Below are positions 10,240-22,629 of a stretch of DNA of 64,000 nt, one piece after another (the stretch's first letter is position 1; every line of letters starts with the position of its first letter). The position numbers were made by a program, and so were the translations under genes. The notes beneath the pieces were generated by a model. The model did not search any database. It was not told the origin of the DNA and saw only the letters and a program-made list of their open reading frames with translations. This DNA is from Terebella lapidaria (Eukaryota > Annelida > Polychaeta > Terebellida > Terebellidae): the NCBI GenBank assembly GCA_949152475.1, contig OX424562.1, positions 4,774,001-4,838,000 on the forward strand, read 5' to 3'.

Positions 10240-13200
10240 GTAAAAGTCCCTGCTGTTGAAACCAGGTAGAATCTAGACACTTGCTTTGAAAATATTGTGC
10301 TTGTAGAGATGAATCTTGAAGTAGGGCTTGAACAAAATGAAATGTGTTTCATTCTCCCCAAACATGAATTTAATGTATGAATACTGTTTGTAGACCCCAA
10401 AGCTAAAGCTCCATTTGGGACATCAACCACATTTTTTGTGGCTGATCCAATGTCAGCCTTTTGTATGTACAGTGTGTTTTAGTTCGCAAATGATAATAAC
10501 ATTTTAGTGACGTTTTGGTTTGCGAGTCTATAAATATTTTCAAATATTTATCATGTTTTTGTTCCATGTTTGTGTTTGTTACAATAACGCATACTAGTAT
10601 ACAATTTGTATGTGATTTTGGATGCTCACTGAACCGGTTTCATGACTTGAAGTTTTTCAGCTACAACACATTCATAATATGTGTTGATCTGAGTTTCCCA
10701 TGGTACAGTATATTTCTCCTTGTTTGCAGTACCTACAGGTTCGATGTTCTTCGACCCGAAGCTTCTCAAACCAGAGTTGAATGACGATGATGGGTATTAC
10801 CAGATTGGTCCGGTGAAACAGTGCGCAGACAAGTTTGTTCTATCCGTGACTGTCGCATTCGCTGCGAACCTTCCTCAGGTAACCATGCTAACAAAAATCA
10901 CAGTAGCGGGATGATATTTTGTTTCAATTTGAAAAAAAAAAACATTTGAAGTAAAAGAACTGTATAAGTTATGAACTTCAGATGAGTTGACTGTATTAGT
11001 AAAGAAAATATGTGATATGATATTTGATGGTATTCCGCTCATAGTGATCCATATGTCCATATGTTTTTCAACTGTGTAACAATTTTTGGAAATTGTTCGC
11101 CTCTGTTGCAGCTCATTCCAACCACTGCTCCACTGCCTCCCTCGGGATTCTTCTTCTACTACACGCTATTTGGTAACGACGTGACAAACGAGGTTTTTCA
11201 CGACATCCTAAACCCTTCCTTCCCAGCGGAGCGCGCCTCCGTCAGAATCCGGAGCAGTGTGCAAGCCCTGCAACAGTTCTTCACGAGTCAACCTGGGCTA
11301 GAGGTCATTGTCCTTGTGTATTCTTTTGAATTACTTGTTATGGCTTAGTAATATCCATATAGCTTTCGCAGTGTTCATAAGTTGATACTCTTTTGTCAGC
11401 TTTGTAGTTTACATAGCTATATGAATAAGAATGTCATATACAGGCTTAAGTAAGTATAAAGTCTAAATTTGATTCACCTTAGGTTCACCTGTGCTGTGCT
11501 GATCAGTCACTTGGAAGCTGTGAAGTCCCACTGAAAGATCTCGTCAAATCTGACAATATGGAAATTTTCATGAAGCCCGTCACCATAGAGGGTGCTTTCG
11601 AGGTAGTAACTTGGTTTTTCTTTTCTGATTCACTTTCTTTTCCAATCATCATAATTAATTTCTTGTATTTTTTTCCGTCATATGAGGGAGATAAGTTCAC
11701 AAATTTTATCGTACAATTTCAGTTACATCCACCAAATCGAGTGAAACAACAGCTGCCAGCAGTACCAACAGAACAGAAGCCCCTCGTAGGCATGTCTATC
11801 ATACTGCGCAAAGAAGACATGGTGAGCACATTATAAACATGTGAGGCACCATAGCAGTACATGTGTATTGACCCTGTATATATTTCGGATAGGTATTGAG
11901 TTTCCTCATGGGTTTTAAACTTCGATCCATATTTTATACTGGGAACATAACAGAGCAAGTGTATGAATTTTTCAAAGCAAATTCTATTCGAAATTTGATT
12001 TTCACTCTTGAAAATGAGTGATTGTATGGTCAATAATATCTATTCTATCATCACCAGGCAATGTCGACGCCCATCAAGGAACCGCCACAGGCCGCAGAAG
12101 CCGCACCCTCGAGCAGCCCCCCACGAGTGCAACCACCCTCCCCAAAATCCCCAAAACAGGTTGCGAAAACCCCACCTAAAAAGGGCAAGGGCAAGGAGAA
12201 GAAAAAACCAGCAGCACCACCTCCCTCTGCTCCACCCCCTACGTCATCCCCAACTGGGCTCGATGGCAGCTACACGGAAACCTTTGAAAATGGGAGTAAA
12301 ACTGACGACAATCTTGCCAGTTTGGGGGAGGAAGTCCGCAAGATGGCACAGAAGGGCGACGCACAGAAAGGTATATCCTCATAACTTGTTGGCTTTTCGT
12401 TTGTTGTACTTTTGTATTGTTCATTTGTTGTACTGTTTGTGCGTCATTAGCACAATGATTGAGAGAGTTGGTCCTTCATAGATGATAGGGATTCTTTTCA
12501 ATGAGATTAATTCACTTGATTTATAATAATAATACTTCATCTTCTTGCCACAGAAATAAATCTTTACTGAAATCTTCACTGTTTATGAAGGAGACGAAAA
12601 TCATCACTCAATTTTCTCGGTCACAAATAACTGTACTCCTCAATATCCCTGAAAAATCACTAAATGCTGTTTTGTCATACACATTTAGCTATTTCTCATG
12701 ATGAATAACTTCAAATACTTTCAGACGCTGAGAAGCCTGGTCCCTCAAGGACCACCCCACGGGACGAACCGGTGCAGGGACCATCCGAGGCGGTCCACAA
12801 AGGACTGCCCGCCCCCCAGATTGGAGGTCCCTCCCAGCAACTCAGCTACCCCGCTACACTTCACGGCCAGCCTGGTGAGGCCCAGTCCATGGTCGCGGTG
12901 TTAATGAACTTAGATGTCATTATCAAAAATTTTAGTCCTTTAAAATAATTCCAACCCCTAAAATAAAGACTTGAGTAATATTGCATGGCATTCATGGCAA
13001 TAAAAAAAAACGAGAACTTTGTATGGCAGTAGATACTTTTTGATCTACTTCCCATGTGTGAATTTTAATTAAATTATCAAACACTCTCAGACATAACATG
13101 TACATAACAATAATCATTTTCATTCTGGTATATGAAGTGACTTCACCCCTCAATCTCTATCACATTAACATCTCGTCCCAGATGACCCTAGCACGGCGAC

Positions 13201-16200
13201 GACTGGCCCCCACATTGTCATACCTCCCCAGGCCCACCACTACAGCTTCTCCATCGACCTCCGCAGTGTCTCCTCCCTGCAGGTGGCGCACCACGCAAAC
13301 GTCTTCCTCAGGTGGGCTGATATCCAGATCTACTGGGGAATAGTAATGACCATGACGGGATCTGGTTATGTTTGGCAGTACATGTGTTGGAAAATTATTT
13401 GAAAATAAATTCATACGTGTGAAATACAGCAAAAACGCTGTTCACCTGAAAAATTCGATTGTGATTATGGTAACTTGTTAATGTGTGATTGAAACAAATT
13501 TCAATATTTGCAATTAATTCTGTACAAAACTGCATTGTTATAAATGCAATTTCTCCAGCTGCAATGCAGTCCGTTCCTAAAAGTATCAAGTTTCTAATAC
13601 CTTTACTTACCCTTTTTGCACACCCTCACAGGTATACCTACCCGTTCTTTGGTAGCGCGGCCCCCATCCTTACCCACCCACCAGTCGAGGTCCGCAAGGG
13701 TACGGAGGTCCTTCTGCCTCAGTCCTACTGCGCTTTTGACTTCGCGACAACGCCTCAACAGCTCAACGATACCTTTACCAGGTATGATATAGGGTGGTCT
13801 TGCTGACTGCTATGTCTGATATATGTTTATTCATCTGGTAGAACAACAAGTTACATATGTGTGACAATAAGTCATTCGTATATCTGATCAATATTTATGG
13901 GCAATTTCTGGATGAATAGTGGACAAAATATTTCAAAGAACTTTTTGGGGTTGTTATGTTTATTTGTGAACACCATGAAATTATTGATTGGTTGTTGTTG
14001 ACTATTGCATCCTACTGTCTCGTTGCAGAGTGCCGCTGTTTGTCGAGGTTTGGGACCGGGAAAAAGACAAGGCACAGAGCTCCCTGATGGGGGCGGCACA
14101 GATCCACCTCGCGATCGTCATGGAAACAGAGCGCGCCAGGGCAGTGGTCAGTATCCAGCCAACTTCTGTAATAAAACACTGTCATGGTCTATGGTGTTGT
14201 ATAAAATGCTGTGATCTTGACAATCAGTAGGTCGATATTTGCATGTCTTTGGCAAGAAGCCATATAAGCATGGTAGGTTTTCATTGATTGATCATTGAAC
14301 CAATCTATTCTCAGCACTCAAGTGGTATGACCGGCTGGAGAAATGTCTGGAGTCACAAGGTTCTAATACAGACGGCTACTGGGTATGTTTTTACAGGCAT
14401 TGTGCATAGACACACTTGATTGATGTACTTCTTAAGTTTGTTCGAAAATCCCTTTGGATATTGTGTTGTATTTCTTTAGCCAATCAGAGCAGGAGATTGG
14501 AGATCTACATGTCGTGCTCACGCTAGAAGACTGGGGTCCGATCACACAGAAGGTCATCGTCGGCAGCGAATCCTCACAGGTCAGACGTCTTACCAATAAA
14601 AAATACAATGTAGTATTTTGCAGAGCCATGCCAATTTTCGATCAATGAAAGTCAGTTTCTCAAAAATTGACTACTTTTATTCCACAATCTAAAACTGAAA
14701 TGAATTTCAGACCATCCTCTACAACCACTTCCCTTATCTCCCCCTCCCACTTCAGGCTTACAGCGTGTCTGAGGGTGCCGCCCCCAAAAAGCCCCCTATG
14801 GCCCCCCAGCCCCCGCCGGAGGACCCCCAGGAACCCCGAGAGACCCTGGAATACAAGGCCGCCATGGAGCTTGAGCTGTGGAAGGAACAACAGGAAGGAC
14901 TCTTTGAGAGTCAGGTACAAGACAGTCGGGGGTTGTTCTGTCAGTGAAAATATTATATACTATGATACCAGAAATCACAGCATATTCTCTTAAACTTTCC
15001 AATTGGTGTGGTTGCTTTGGCTCAGAAAAATATGGTAATAAACCGGTAGTAGAAACCCATCTCTTATGATGGTTTTTATGACTATGATAATAAAGTTCGA
15101 TGTTTTTCATTGTACATGTACTGCAATATTCATGATTTTGAAACATTATGATTACGAGGTCTGTGGGTGACCTTGTTCCAAAGGAAAAATATTCTTGTGA
15201 TTCCTATGAAATGGAAAACCATCCCAGAGTTATTCCCATACAGCAACGAGATGCATTACTATCAGTACAGTACTTGCATTTCGCCAAAAGCAAACATACC
15301 AATTGAAGAGAGAATGTCTGTGATGTTTTGCTGTTTTAATAACACACAGTCGTGATACACTATTATAAACAGAATGTGTCCTTCTCACAATAGAATATAC
15401 TATATTATTTGATTTCTGCAGTTGAAGGACAAAGAGGCTCAGTACATGAGGGTTCTATCAGAGGAATGGAAGCGCAGAGACAAAGAACGGGAAGTCATCG
15501 TCAAAAAGAAGGTTGGTGTGGTCCTCGCAGACCTAGTGTGTGTTTCTTTGATGAATCCAGTATAACAAATATTTTCCCCCATATAGTAAAATTGATCGAA
15601 TCGATGAATATTTTTGATGGAGGAAGCACATTCCACTTAAAAATTCGATTTCATGTATGTCTCCATGAACCATGATTTGTTGCAGTTGTCCGAGTATAAC
15701 CAGCTGGAGCAGCAGCTGAAAAAGACGCTGGCCGATCTTGAGAAGCGAGAGAAACAGCTGGCATCGAATGAAGCAGAGGTCAGGGATCATTCTATAGACC
15801 TGTGTTCAATGCAGTGGTGATTTATCAAAGTTTCCAATTGAGCTTGTAATCTTCTTGAAAAAAAAGTTACTTGTAAAAAATGTTAGCATGAGTTGATAAA
15901 ACTGTTTGAGTTTTAGAGGAAGATATTCACTTTAGTGAAAATTTTATGGCGGTGATAGTGTATTGTGTATTGAATGACCGTGTGGTTTCCAGGTGTTACG
16001 GCTGAGGACAGACTTACAACGGGAACACGACAGAAAGATGACGGAGATGAGGGAAGCTTCACGGCGACTGAAAGAAGACAGCGAACACCAGATACAGCTG
16101 GAAAAGTGAGTCAAAACTGGGTCATTACAGCTTGGGAGCGAGTCAATATGGCTTGAACAGCAGGTCGTTGCAAAGCTAAACATCTGACAAATTATCCCGA

Positions 16201-17445
16201 TGAAACTAGTAAGAATATCACTGTTTGGAATGTTGGGCATTGTATTAACAGTAGTTAAAAAACAGTTAATAGTGAAAATATAGCTTACCATCCTGTTCTA
16301 TCCCCCTTGTCTTCCACGGCAGGAACAAGACCTCACACCTTGAGGAGACGATTTCCAAGCTGAGGTTACATCTCTCCGAGGCTGAATCCAAACACGCTCG
16401 CCTCGAGAAGGAATTCTCGGGGTACAAGGATCAACAGAACACCAAACCTGAGGTCCGGCTACAGTCAGAGATCAACCTGCTCACTCTCGAGAAGGTACTG
16501 GTCATGATTCTGGTCGAAGATCATGTTTGAGATCCTGGTTATCTAGTAGTATCGAATTCTAAAGAATACGCAAGTTTGTCCATATATATCGATCAGATGT
16601 ACGTGAATAAATTTCATGAACTTGAATTCTCAATTTACTAGTATTTACAATATCAAGACTTAAGATTCTCTCCATACACCCAACACTTTCTACACCAGGC
16701 CGAATTGGAGCGAAAACTGGACGCAGTGACGAAGTCCAAGGTGCACTACAAGCAGCAGTGGGGACGCGCGCTGAAGGAACTCGCTCGGATCAAACAGAAG
16801 GAGCAGGTGGCAGCCCGCGCTCAGCTGCGCAAACAGCAGCAGGAACTGGAGCATATGCGTCTACGGTACCTCGCCGCGGAGGAGAAGGAGGTCGTGAAAA
16901 CAGAGAAACGCGAACTCGAGGAGATCAAGAACGAACTGAATCAGTACGTCATGGACGGGGTGGTTTCTTGGATTGTTTGTAGTATTTCAGCAATGTGTTT
17001 GGAGAAATGAGGAGGCAGAAAAATCAGAATATATTGTTCCATCAGGATATAACTTTTCATTTGTTGGCAAAATGATTGTCTTGCAAATTTCATGTAGCAT
17101 TCAGATGATAATTCAGACCAAAAATCTGTTAGGAGCAATTGAAGATATCCTTGAAATTCTCGATATGCACACACATACAAACTGATGTGCATTCCCCCTC
17201 ACAGACTGCGAGAGCAAGAGTCCGCACGGTCCGAAGCGAGCAAGGACTTGACCTCGGGTCCCACGAGTCTCTACCCCACGGGTACCACCGATGCTTTAGA
17301 CGCCACCGCCGAGGACGAACACATAACCCGCCTGATTGAGGAGAGGGACACGCTCCTACGCACGGGGGTGTACACCAGTGAGGATAGGATCATCACGGAG
17401 CTGGACAGACAGATTCGGGACGCCATCGCCAAGCGGGGAAGGTAA
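9259..17445 (+). CDS. CEP120: Centrosomal protein of 120 kDa (CEP120), 20 coding exons, first exon missing
   Basis: CEP120 binds microtubules and sits on daughter centrioles. With CPAP, SPICE1 and TACC partners it drives centriole elongation, appendage assembly and ciliogenesis. Exons: 9259-9527, 10095-10239, 10730-10878, 11112-11303, 11483-11602, 11723-11821, 12058-12370, 12725-12874, 13182-13311, 13632-13781, 14029-14146, 14315-14382, 14480-14579, 14756-14914, 15422-15511, 15686-15778, 15993-16105, 16323-16494, 16699-16943, 17205-17445. All junctions are GT-AG and phases agree throughout, giving 1038 codons plus TAA. The match is unmistakable: [42 protein letters not shown] and the C-terminal LIEERDTL. 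The known human protein is 986 residues, so this one is longer, chiefly in the central linker. About 17 N-terminal residues are encoded outside the recognised exons. The second exon has a CAGCAG acceptor that may be used two ways. Confidence 0.95.
9674..9971. mobile_element. 298-bp MITE in a CEP120 intron
   Basis: The ends ACCATATTGGTCCTAATAG and its complement form a nearly perfect inverted repeat of about 25 bases, set in AT/TA-rich flanks. A related copy in the same orientation lies at 55904-56169. No transposase frame. The flank pattern fits a 2-bp TA or AT duplication but cannot be fixed because the ends themselves are AT-rich. Confidence 0.75.
10730..11821 (+). CDS. CEP120: CEP120 exons for the second C2-like domain
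   Basis: Four exons (10730-10878, 11112-11303, 11483-11602, 11723-11821) encode residues ~139-325. The highly conserved [33 protein letters not shown] and [11 protein letters not shown] segments align with the middle C2 domain of vertebrate CEP120. Phases are 1 for the entry and 0 between the later exons. Introns are 180-490 bases. Confidence 0.93.
12058..12874 (+). CDS. CEP120: CEP120 proline/lysine-rich linker exons
   Basis: Two exons (12058-12370 and 12725-12874; residues ~326-479) encode a low-complexity linker. It is rich in Pro, Ser, Lys and Ala, with a short GKGKEKKKP basic cluster and later a Gln/Pro/Gly-rich part. Human CEP120 has a serine/threonine/proline-rich linker at the same place, but this one differs in sequence and adds length. 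It is probably disordered and joins the second and third C2 domains. Exon identity rests on phase continuity and splice sites rather than on sequence similarity, so exact borders are slightly less sure here. Confidence 0.82.
13182..14579 (+). CDS. CEP120: CEP120 exons for the third C2 domain (C2C)
   Basis: Five exons (13182-13311, 13632-13781, 14029-14146, 14315-14382, 14480-14579; residues ~480-668). They encode [42 protein letters not shown] and LFVEVWDRE, then [10 protein letters not shown]. This is the most conserved region of CEP120 outside the coiled coil. The 68-base exon at 14315 corresponds to the GSN..CW surface loop segment of human CEP120 and is the least conserved of the set. Confidence 0.92.
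14756..17445 (+). CDS. CEP120: CEP120 exons for the C-terminal coiled coil
   Basis: Seven exons (14756-14914 to 17205-17445; residues ~669-1038) begin with a proline-rich segment and [17 protein letters not shown]. They then form a long heptad-rich coiled coil ([58 protein letters not shown]). The conserved tail is [17 protein letters not shown]...[11 protein letters not shown]. This region mediates self-association and centrosome targeting in homologues. The acceptor at 14756 was preferred over an in-frame AG at 14710 because of the strong pyrimidine tract before it. Confidence 0.93.
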
Positions 17446-18640
17446 CGGGTAGACGTAAGTTGGACGGGTCGCTTCGTTGGTGGGCGGCTTTTTTTTTCCC
17501 CTTCGGGTGTTTGTTTCTTGGTTGTTTGTTTGTTTAACTTGGTGTTGCTGTTTGAATATTTTTCGGTTGCTTGCAAGAAATACAGCTGCATGTGGGCTGA
17601 TGTGGTCAGAAGGTTTATAATGCCTTCTGGTCAGTTTGCATGATGTAGTATATAGTCTAGTAGACAATTTCAGACCTAGATGATGGGACACCATTTTGCA
17701 GAAAGTTAACAGATTCAACAATGTAACAAATACAACAAAATAACTCCTAAAAAATATTTATGCCAAATGAAACTACTACAAACTTAATATCAAAAAATTA
17801 TAAGTACACGTATATCTTAAATATAAGAACATCAATGAATGTAACAGTCTGAAATAATAAAGGTAACTAAATCGGTAATTGTATGAATTAAATCATTTTC
17901 AACCCCTCAGTTGCTTCGATCCTGTGTGCTTTGGTTACAATATTAGGAATACTAACTGATTTTATCTCTTATTTTGCAGCTGTCTGTTGAAAAAGCAGGT
18001 AATCTTGGAAACAAGAAGAGGTTTTCACATCCCAGGAACGTGATAGAATTGACTAGATTGCTGAAAGTTGTGAAATTCATCTCAAACACCCGCTCAACAT
18101 TATCATCATGTTCAACTTAGTCCGTCCAAAGTTTGAAAGACTCATGCACAGAGCTGTGTTCATGATTGTTCTTAGCAAAAATATTTTATATAACATCAGA
18201 AGTATGAAAACTTCAGAATAAATAACAGTCAGAATCATTTGAGGTGTCTGTGATATATATTACTGGTATGATTAGTTCCGTTCTAGGTATGCAATTGTTC
18301 GATAATGAAATTTTGATGTTTTGTAACCATATCATGTTCCATTGTTTGTTTCACATCAAACTTTCTGTTCTAAAACCAGGTAATTTTCTGCATATGCATG
18401 ATCAAAATGTAAATGTTTTGTACAAATATTTATTTTGTCTGTTATGTAGAATGCTAGTTAACAGTTTTAATGTTTTAGCTTCGAGTTAACCAATTCACTA
18501 TTTAGGCACGGATAGAATAATATTTTATAAGAATATTTGTTGATATGTATATACTGTGTACTATATGTGAGTTCTTATGAAATGTATAAAAATGTTTATA
18601 TTTCTTGTAAAGAATAAAATGAACGAGAATGTTTCGGTAT
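17446..18640 (+). other. CEP120: CEP120 3' untranslated region with poly(A) signals
   Basis: After the TAA at 17443-17445 the sequence is AT-rich. AATAAA signals occur at 18217-18222 and 18613-18618, the second followed by a TG-rich stretch. A possible alternative intron runs from a GTAACG donor at 17442 to an acceptor at 17979 (TTTTGCAG). Its use would replace the last residue and stop with a 21-residue tail ending at TGA 18041-18043. Human CEP120 ends soon after the same helix, so I favour the TAA as the main stop. Confidence 0.6.
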
Positions 18641-19245
18641 TTTGATATTCAAGGCGTTGAAACAAATTTCTATCTCGAATCGACTAGAGTATATCACAGG
18701 TCAGTGGTTGTTGAGGGTTTGTTCCTGGATGTGCTGTCTGATCGCATTAGACTGTCCCAAGGTTGTATGTCTGGCAGGCAATGCCCATATACCTAGGATC
18801 AAACACGATTATAATTATTCGCTTTTAAAATGCACTCTCAACAGTGTTTGAAAGTGCTCTGTATACTATAAAACCTAAAATTAAGTTGGGAGAGGAATGT
18901 GGATATTCTGGTGACCTGATAATTTACCCCCAAGATTTATTTAGTGGTAAATCTTGGAGTCATGTATGACCCAGATGTGTAAATATGCTTCTGCAGACAA
19001 CGCACCTTTTAGATAGAGTTCGGGATCATATTTTGATCATGTGGCGAGTTATGTGCTTGATCTTCTGATGAACTAGAAATTGGCCTGGGATATCGGGTTG
19101 TAAATCTCAATATCCGTTTGACCCGAAATGTGTAAAGATAGAGCTCGAGCTTGAGCTTCTATTTTGAGATGTCGAGAGACATGCATGATGACTGTTAGGT
19201 GACCTCAAACTGGACTTGAGATAACCTTGAGTGGTAAAGAACCTC
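18641..19245. other. Intergenic gap
   Basis: AT-rich spacer between the end of CEP120 and the DIRS cluster. I see no coding frame, RNA gene or repeat that can be supported. Confidence 0.5.
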
Positions 19246-20545
19246 AATTATGTACATTTTCCGTCTATGCATCACCTGTGATATATGTACTCCCACACTG
19301 GTCACCCAAATAGTTTGCTTCACCCTCCCCACGAGGAAACCTTCCTGTGCAAAAGACTGTCCTGGCTATACCAATTGGGCAGCTCTGTTAGTAACTCAAT
19401 CTCCAGGCTTGTCAGTCTTGATGGGCTCGACCCCAGATTGGCTGATGGCAACTTTTGTGTGATGGTCTTGAATAGCTCTAGCTGGCTTTACTGGCTCCGT
19501 TTGGAAAGATCGCCTCAATTGATCTCTGCCATCAGGACGCCATCCTCAAGTCCTTGGACTTCGAATCACTATATGCTCTAGCTCTGGACTTCCTCTATGC
19601 TTGCTGCATCTGCCAGTTGGCTCTTGGGGATGAAGGAAATGGCCTGCTCTTCAACAATGTGGATATGTTTCTGAACAGGAATTTGCACTGTTGCACATCT
19701 CAGACATGCTGCAAACCCATATCTGATGATGCTCGTGGAACAACAGTCACGGCGTCAGCGTTCGTCTCAGCCTAAACAGACTGGCTCCTCTACTCGTAGC
19801 TCGCTGGGAATGCCCAAGAAGCCTTTTCCAGGGTGCCTCGTCTCCAGTGGTTCTGCCTCCCAGGACAAGCACTGGAAGCGTCATTAATTATCCGGTAGCT
19901 GAGGCAAGGTACCACATGTCACCATGGGCAGTTTCCCCTTCTTCAAATTTGCAGACCTACGAGTTGGAGGTCGTTTAGCTCACTTTTGGCCCACCTGACC
20001 AAAGATAGGAGCAACCCAGAAGATGGGAGCAATCCTAAGACTTCTAAATACAGTTCGATCAAGATCCCAAACTGTCACCTGTTCTATAGCTTTTCAGACT
20101 GCTCGCTGCAATTGAGAAACAAGCAACGCTGGGGCACGATTCAGAGGTTAATCTAAAAAATGCTTTCATATGCACAAGTTTCGCCTATGCATCACCTCTG
20201 TAATACTCTCCACACTGGTCCCGCAGCACCGATTGCATTCAGCGGTGGGCCGAGCTTCGAAATGTCCTGCGAAGTTCCCCCTTCAGACTGCCGCTGCTAT
20301 GTATTGGGAATCCAAGCTATGGTACAAATCTATGGCATTTGTGAACAATCGACTGCACTCTGACTCTCAGTTGTCGGCTCTGGTTTGGTGCTGCAATCGC
20401 CAATCCATTCTCTTGAGTGTACCACATCCCAGGTTGATTCATTGTTTCAGCGGACATGCTTTCCTGCAAGAGAAATTCTCATTCATTGTTGCTAAAGTTC
20501 AACAAAGTTCCGACGGGGCCCAGACCCTGGGTGTTCCCTGCTGAC
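19246..20545 (+). pseudogene. Degenerate DIRS fragments (gag/RT and RNase H pieces)
   Basis: Stop-riddled frames show DIRS pieces in order. A gag C-terminal part lies at about 19730-19890 (a basic QSRRQRS segment, then KKPFPG). The start of the RT region follows at about 19960-20050 (VGGRLAHFWPT). A segment at 20340-20480 resembles the RNase H part of the second DIRS copy (LSALVWCCNRQSIL; GHAFL). A stretch at about 19257-19300 (CTATGCATCACCT...CACACTGGTC) recurs at about 20173-20220. The block is therefore a patchwork of at least two insertions or duplications. Confidence 0.55.
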
Positions 20546-20624
20546 AGGTGGTCCAGTCCGCTTTGGGGGGATTTGGCCCTAGGGTTGGCATGCCCTCTCG
20601 AAAAAAACTCTTGTTGAACCAGGG

Positions 20625-20812
20625 GTGTCAGGCCCCGGGGAGCAGGATTCCCTTCCGTCTGTTCGGGTCACCCTTTTGCCTGCTACTATGGAGAATTCTC
20701 ACGCTCTTTTCTCTTTGCAGAGTTCTTCGGCGTTGACAGCCTCGTCGGCTTCCCCCACCGTGATGACTAGCGCGGCGGCTCAGCATACACTGCCAGGTCC
20801 CTTTCCACGTCA
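20625..20812 (+). pseudogene. DIRS copy 1, gag N-terminal remnant
   Basis: About 60 codons rich in Ser, Ala and Thr (SSALTASSASPT) start at an ATG. They resemble the disordered N-terminus of DIRS gag-like proteins and run straight into reverse transcriptase sequence. Most of gag and the RT N-terminus has therefore been deleted. Assignment rests on composition and position. Confidence 0.4.
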
Positions 20813-21200
20813 AGACTACCAAGTTCGCCATGGAGACGGCGGAATCGATCCACTTGTCTCTTCCAAAAAATTCTTGGGTGGTCTCTCTGGATCTGAAGGA
20901 TGTGTTCTTTCACATCCCGATTCACCCAGGCTCCCGCAGGTACCTGCGCTTCGTGCACCAGGGCACTGTGTATCAGTACCGCGTTCTGCCATTCGGCCTG
21001 TCCCGCTGGTCATGAAAGAGTTGCAGATACTGGCCCACAAGGAGGGTATCCTCCTATACCAGTACCTGGACTATTCATCACCAGTCCCCCGAGGTCTTAG
21101 CTCGGCACCTGCAGTGGGTTCTGAACTTGTGCAAGCGCATGGGCCTGTTTCTCAACCTCCAGAAATCGGAGTTAAAGCCAGCAGAGCACTTTGTGTTCAC
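20813..21200 (+). pseudogene. DIRS copy 1, reverse transcriptase remnant
   Basis: A frame at about 20813-21015 reads VKTTKFAMETAESI, SWVVSLDLKDVFFHIPIHP, RRYLRFVHQG and LPFGLS, typical DIRS RT motifs including the first catalytic aspartate. After LPFGLS several codons are lost and the frame shifts to VMKELQILAHKEG. The catalytic YLDD box reads YLDY, which would remove one catalytic aspartate. A further shift leads to SPEVLARHLQWVLN and the next frame. The enzyme is dead. Confidence 0.8.
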
Positions 21201-22629
21201 GAGCTACCGGTACAAGACCCAGCTGGGTATGATTTTCCTGACGAGCCCAATCAGTCAGCTCAGACCTGGCAGTCGATGCTCGGGCTTCCGGAAGTTGGTC
21301 CCTTACGGCCGACTCCACATGTGGGAGTTGCAGAAAGACCTTCATTCTCAGTGGCTGGCGGCCTCTGATTCCCCCGCAGCAACTGGTTTCCTTTCCCCAG
21401 CGGGGCGGGCATCCATAATGTGGTGGATGTCCACTGCCAATCTTACTCGGGGTTCACCCTTCCGCCAGCCTCCTCCTTCCAAGCATCTCTTTACAGATGC
21501 GTCTACGGAGGGCTGGGGGGCGCATCTGGATTTCAAGGAAGTCTCCGGGGTGTGGGCGGAGCCCGAGAGTTCGTGGCATATCAACCGGGTTGAGTCCGAA
21601 GCAGTTTCGCTGGCCCTAGCTCATTGGGAGGAGGAGTGTGCTGGTCGCACTGTCTTGGTGTCCACAGACAACTCTACTGTCGTGGCCTACATCAACAAGC
21701 AGGGAGGTACGAAGTCAGCTATCCTTTGTCAGCAGGCCACAACTCTTCTTCTCTGGTGCCGGGCTCGGGGCATTCACTTGCGAGCACGTCAGATTCTGGG
21801 TCAGTTGAATGTATTGGCGGATCAGCTGTCCTGCAGGGGGCAGATCAAGCCAACAGAGTGGTCACTGCATCCTCTGGTGTTCCGTTCCCTGTACCTCAGG
21901 TGGGACCGTCCCACTTTAGATCTCTGCGACCAGGTGGAACAAGAAACTTCCAGTGTTTGTGTATCCACTTCCGGACCACGTCAGATTCTGGGTCAGTTGA
22001 ATGTATTGGCGGATCAGCTGTCCCGCAGGGGGCAGATCAAGCCAACAGAGTGGTCACTGCATCCTCTGGTGTTCCGTTCCCTGTACCTCAGGTGGGACCG
22101 TCCCACTTTAGATCTCTTTGCGACCAGGTGGAACAAGAAACTTCCAGTGTTTGTGTATCCACTTCCGGACCCCCTTGCAATGTCATTCGACGTGTTGTCC
22201 GCAGATTGGGATGGCATGTACGGGTATGTGTACCCTCCAGCGATTCTGTTGACCAAAGTATTGGCCAAAGTCAGGTCTCACATGCGCAGAATTCTCCTGG
22301 TCGCCCCATACCATCCACAGCATCCGTGGTTCCCAGAACTTCTGAGTCTGCTGATTGATCAACCAGTGGCTCATCTCCCTCAGGAGGATCTCAAGCAACC
22401 CCAGGCACAGCTGTTTCACAAGAGGCCCAGGAGTCTGAGCCTTCACGCATGGCTTCTGTCCAGTGATCCCTTCGAGCAAAAGGATTTTTTTCAGAAATGT
22501 CCAGTAGGATCGCCCGCCCTAATAGAAACTCGTCCTTGGGAGTATACAAGTCCAAATGGCAAGTCTTCGCCACTTGGTGCAATAGCAGGCAGGTTGATCC
22601 ATTCCATGCCACTGCTCAGACAGTACTAG
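21127..22629 (+). pseudogene. DIRS copy 1, RT thumb, RNase H and downstream domain
   Basis: This 500-codon open frame starts in the RT thumb (LNLQKSELKPAE). It passes a connection segment (YGRLHMWELQKDL) and a full RNase H: HLFTDASTEGWG (Asp), VESEAVSLAL (Glu), VSTDNSTVV (Asp). Next come LNVLADQLS and WDRPTLDLFATRWN, where DIRS elements carry the region after RNase H. A 192-base tandem repeat lies inside (21786-22171). The frame stays open only because of a 2-base deletion in one repeat copy. From about 22440 the translation overlaps the start of the recombinase in another frame. Confidence 0.85.
21786..22171 (+). repeat. Tandem duplication inside the DIRS RNase H region
   Basis: The sequence from ACGTCAGATTCTGGG at 21786 recurs at 21978. 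The unit is 194 bases in the second copy and 192 in the first, which lacks two T in GATCTC(TT)TGCGACC. 194 is not a multiple of three, whereas 192 is, so the deletion restores the frame. Confidence 0.85.
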
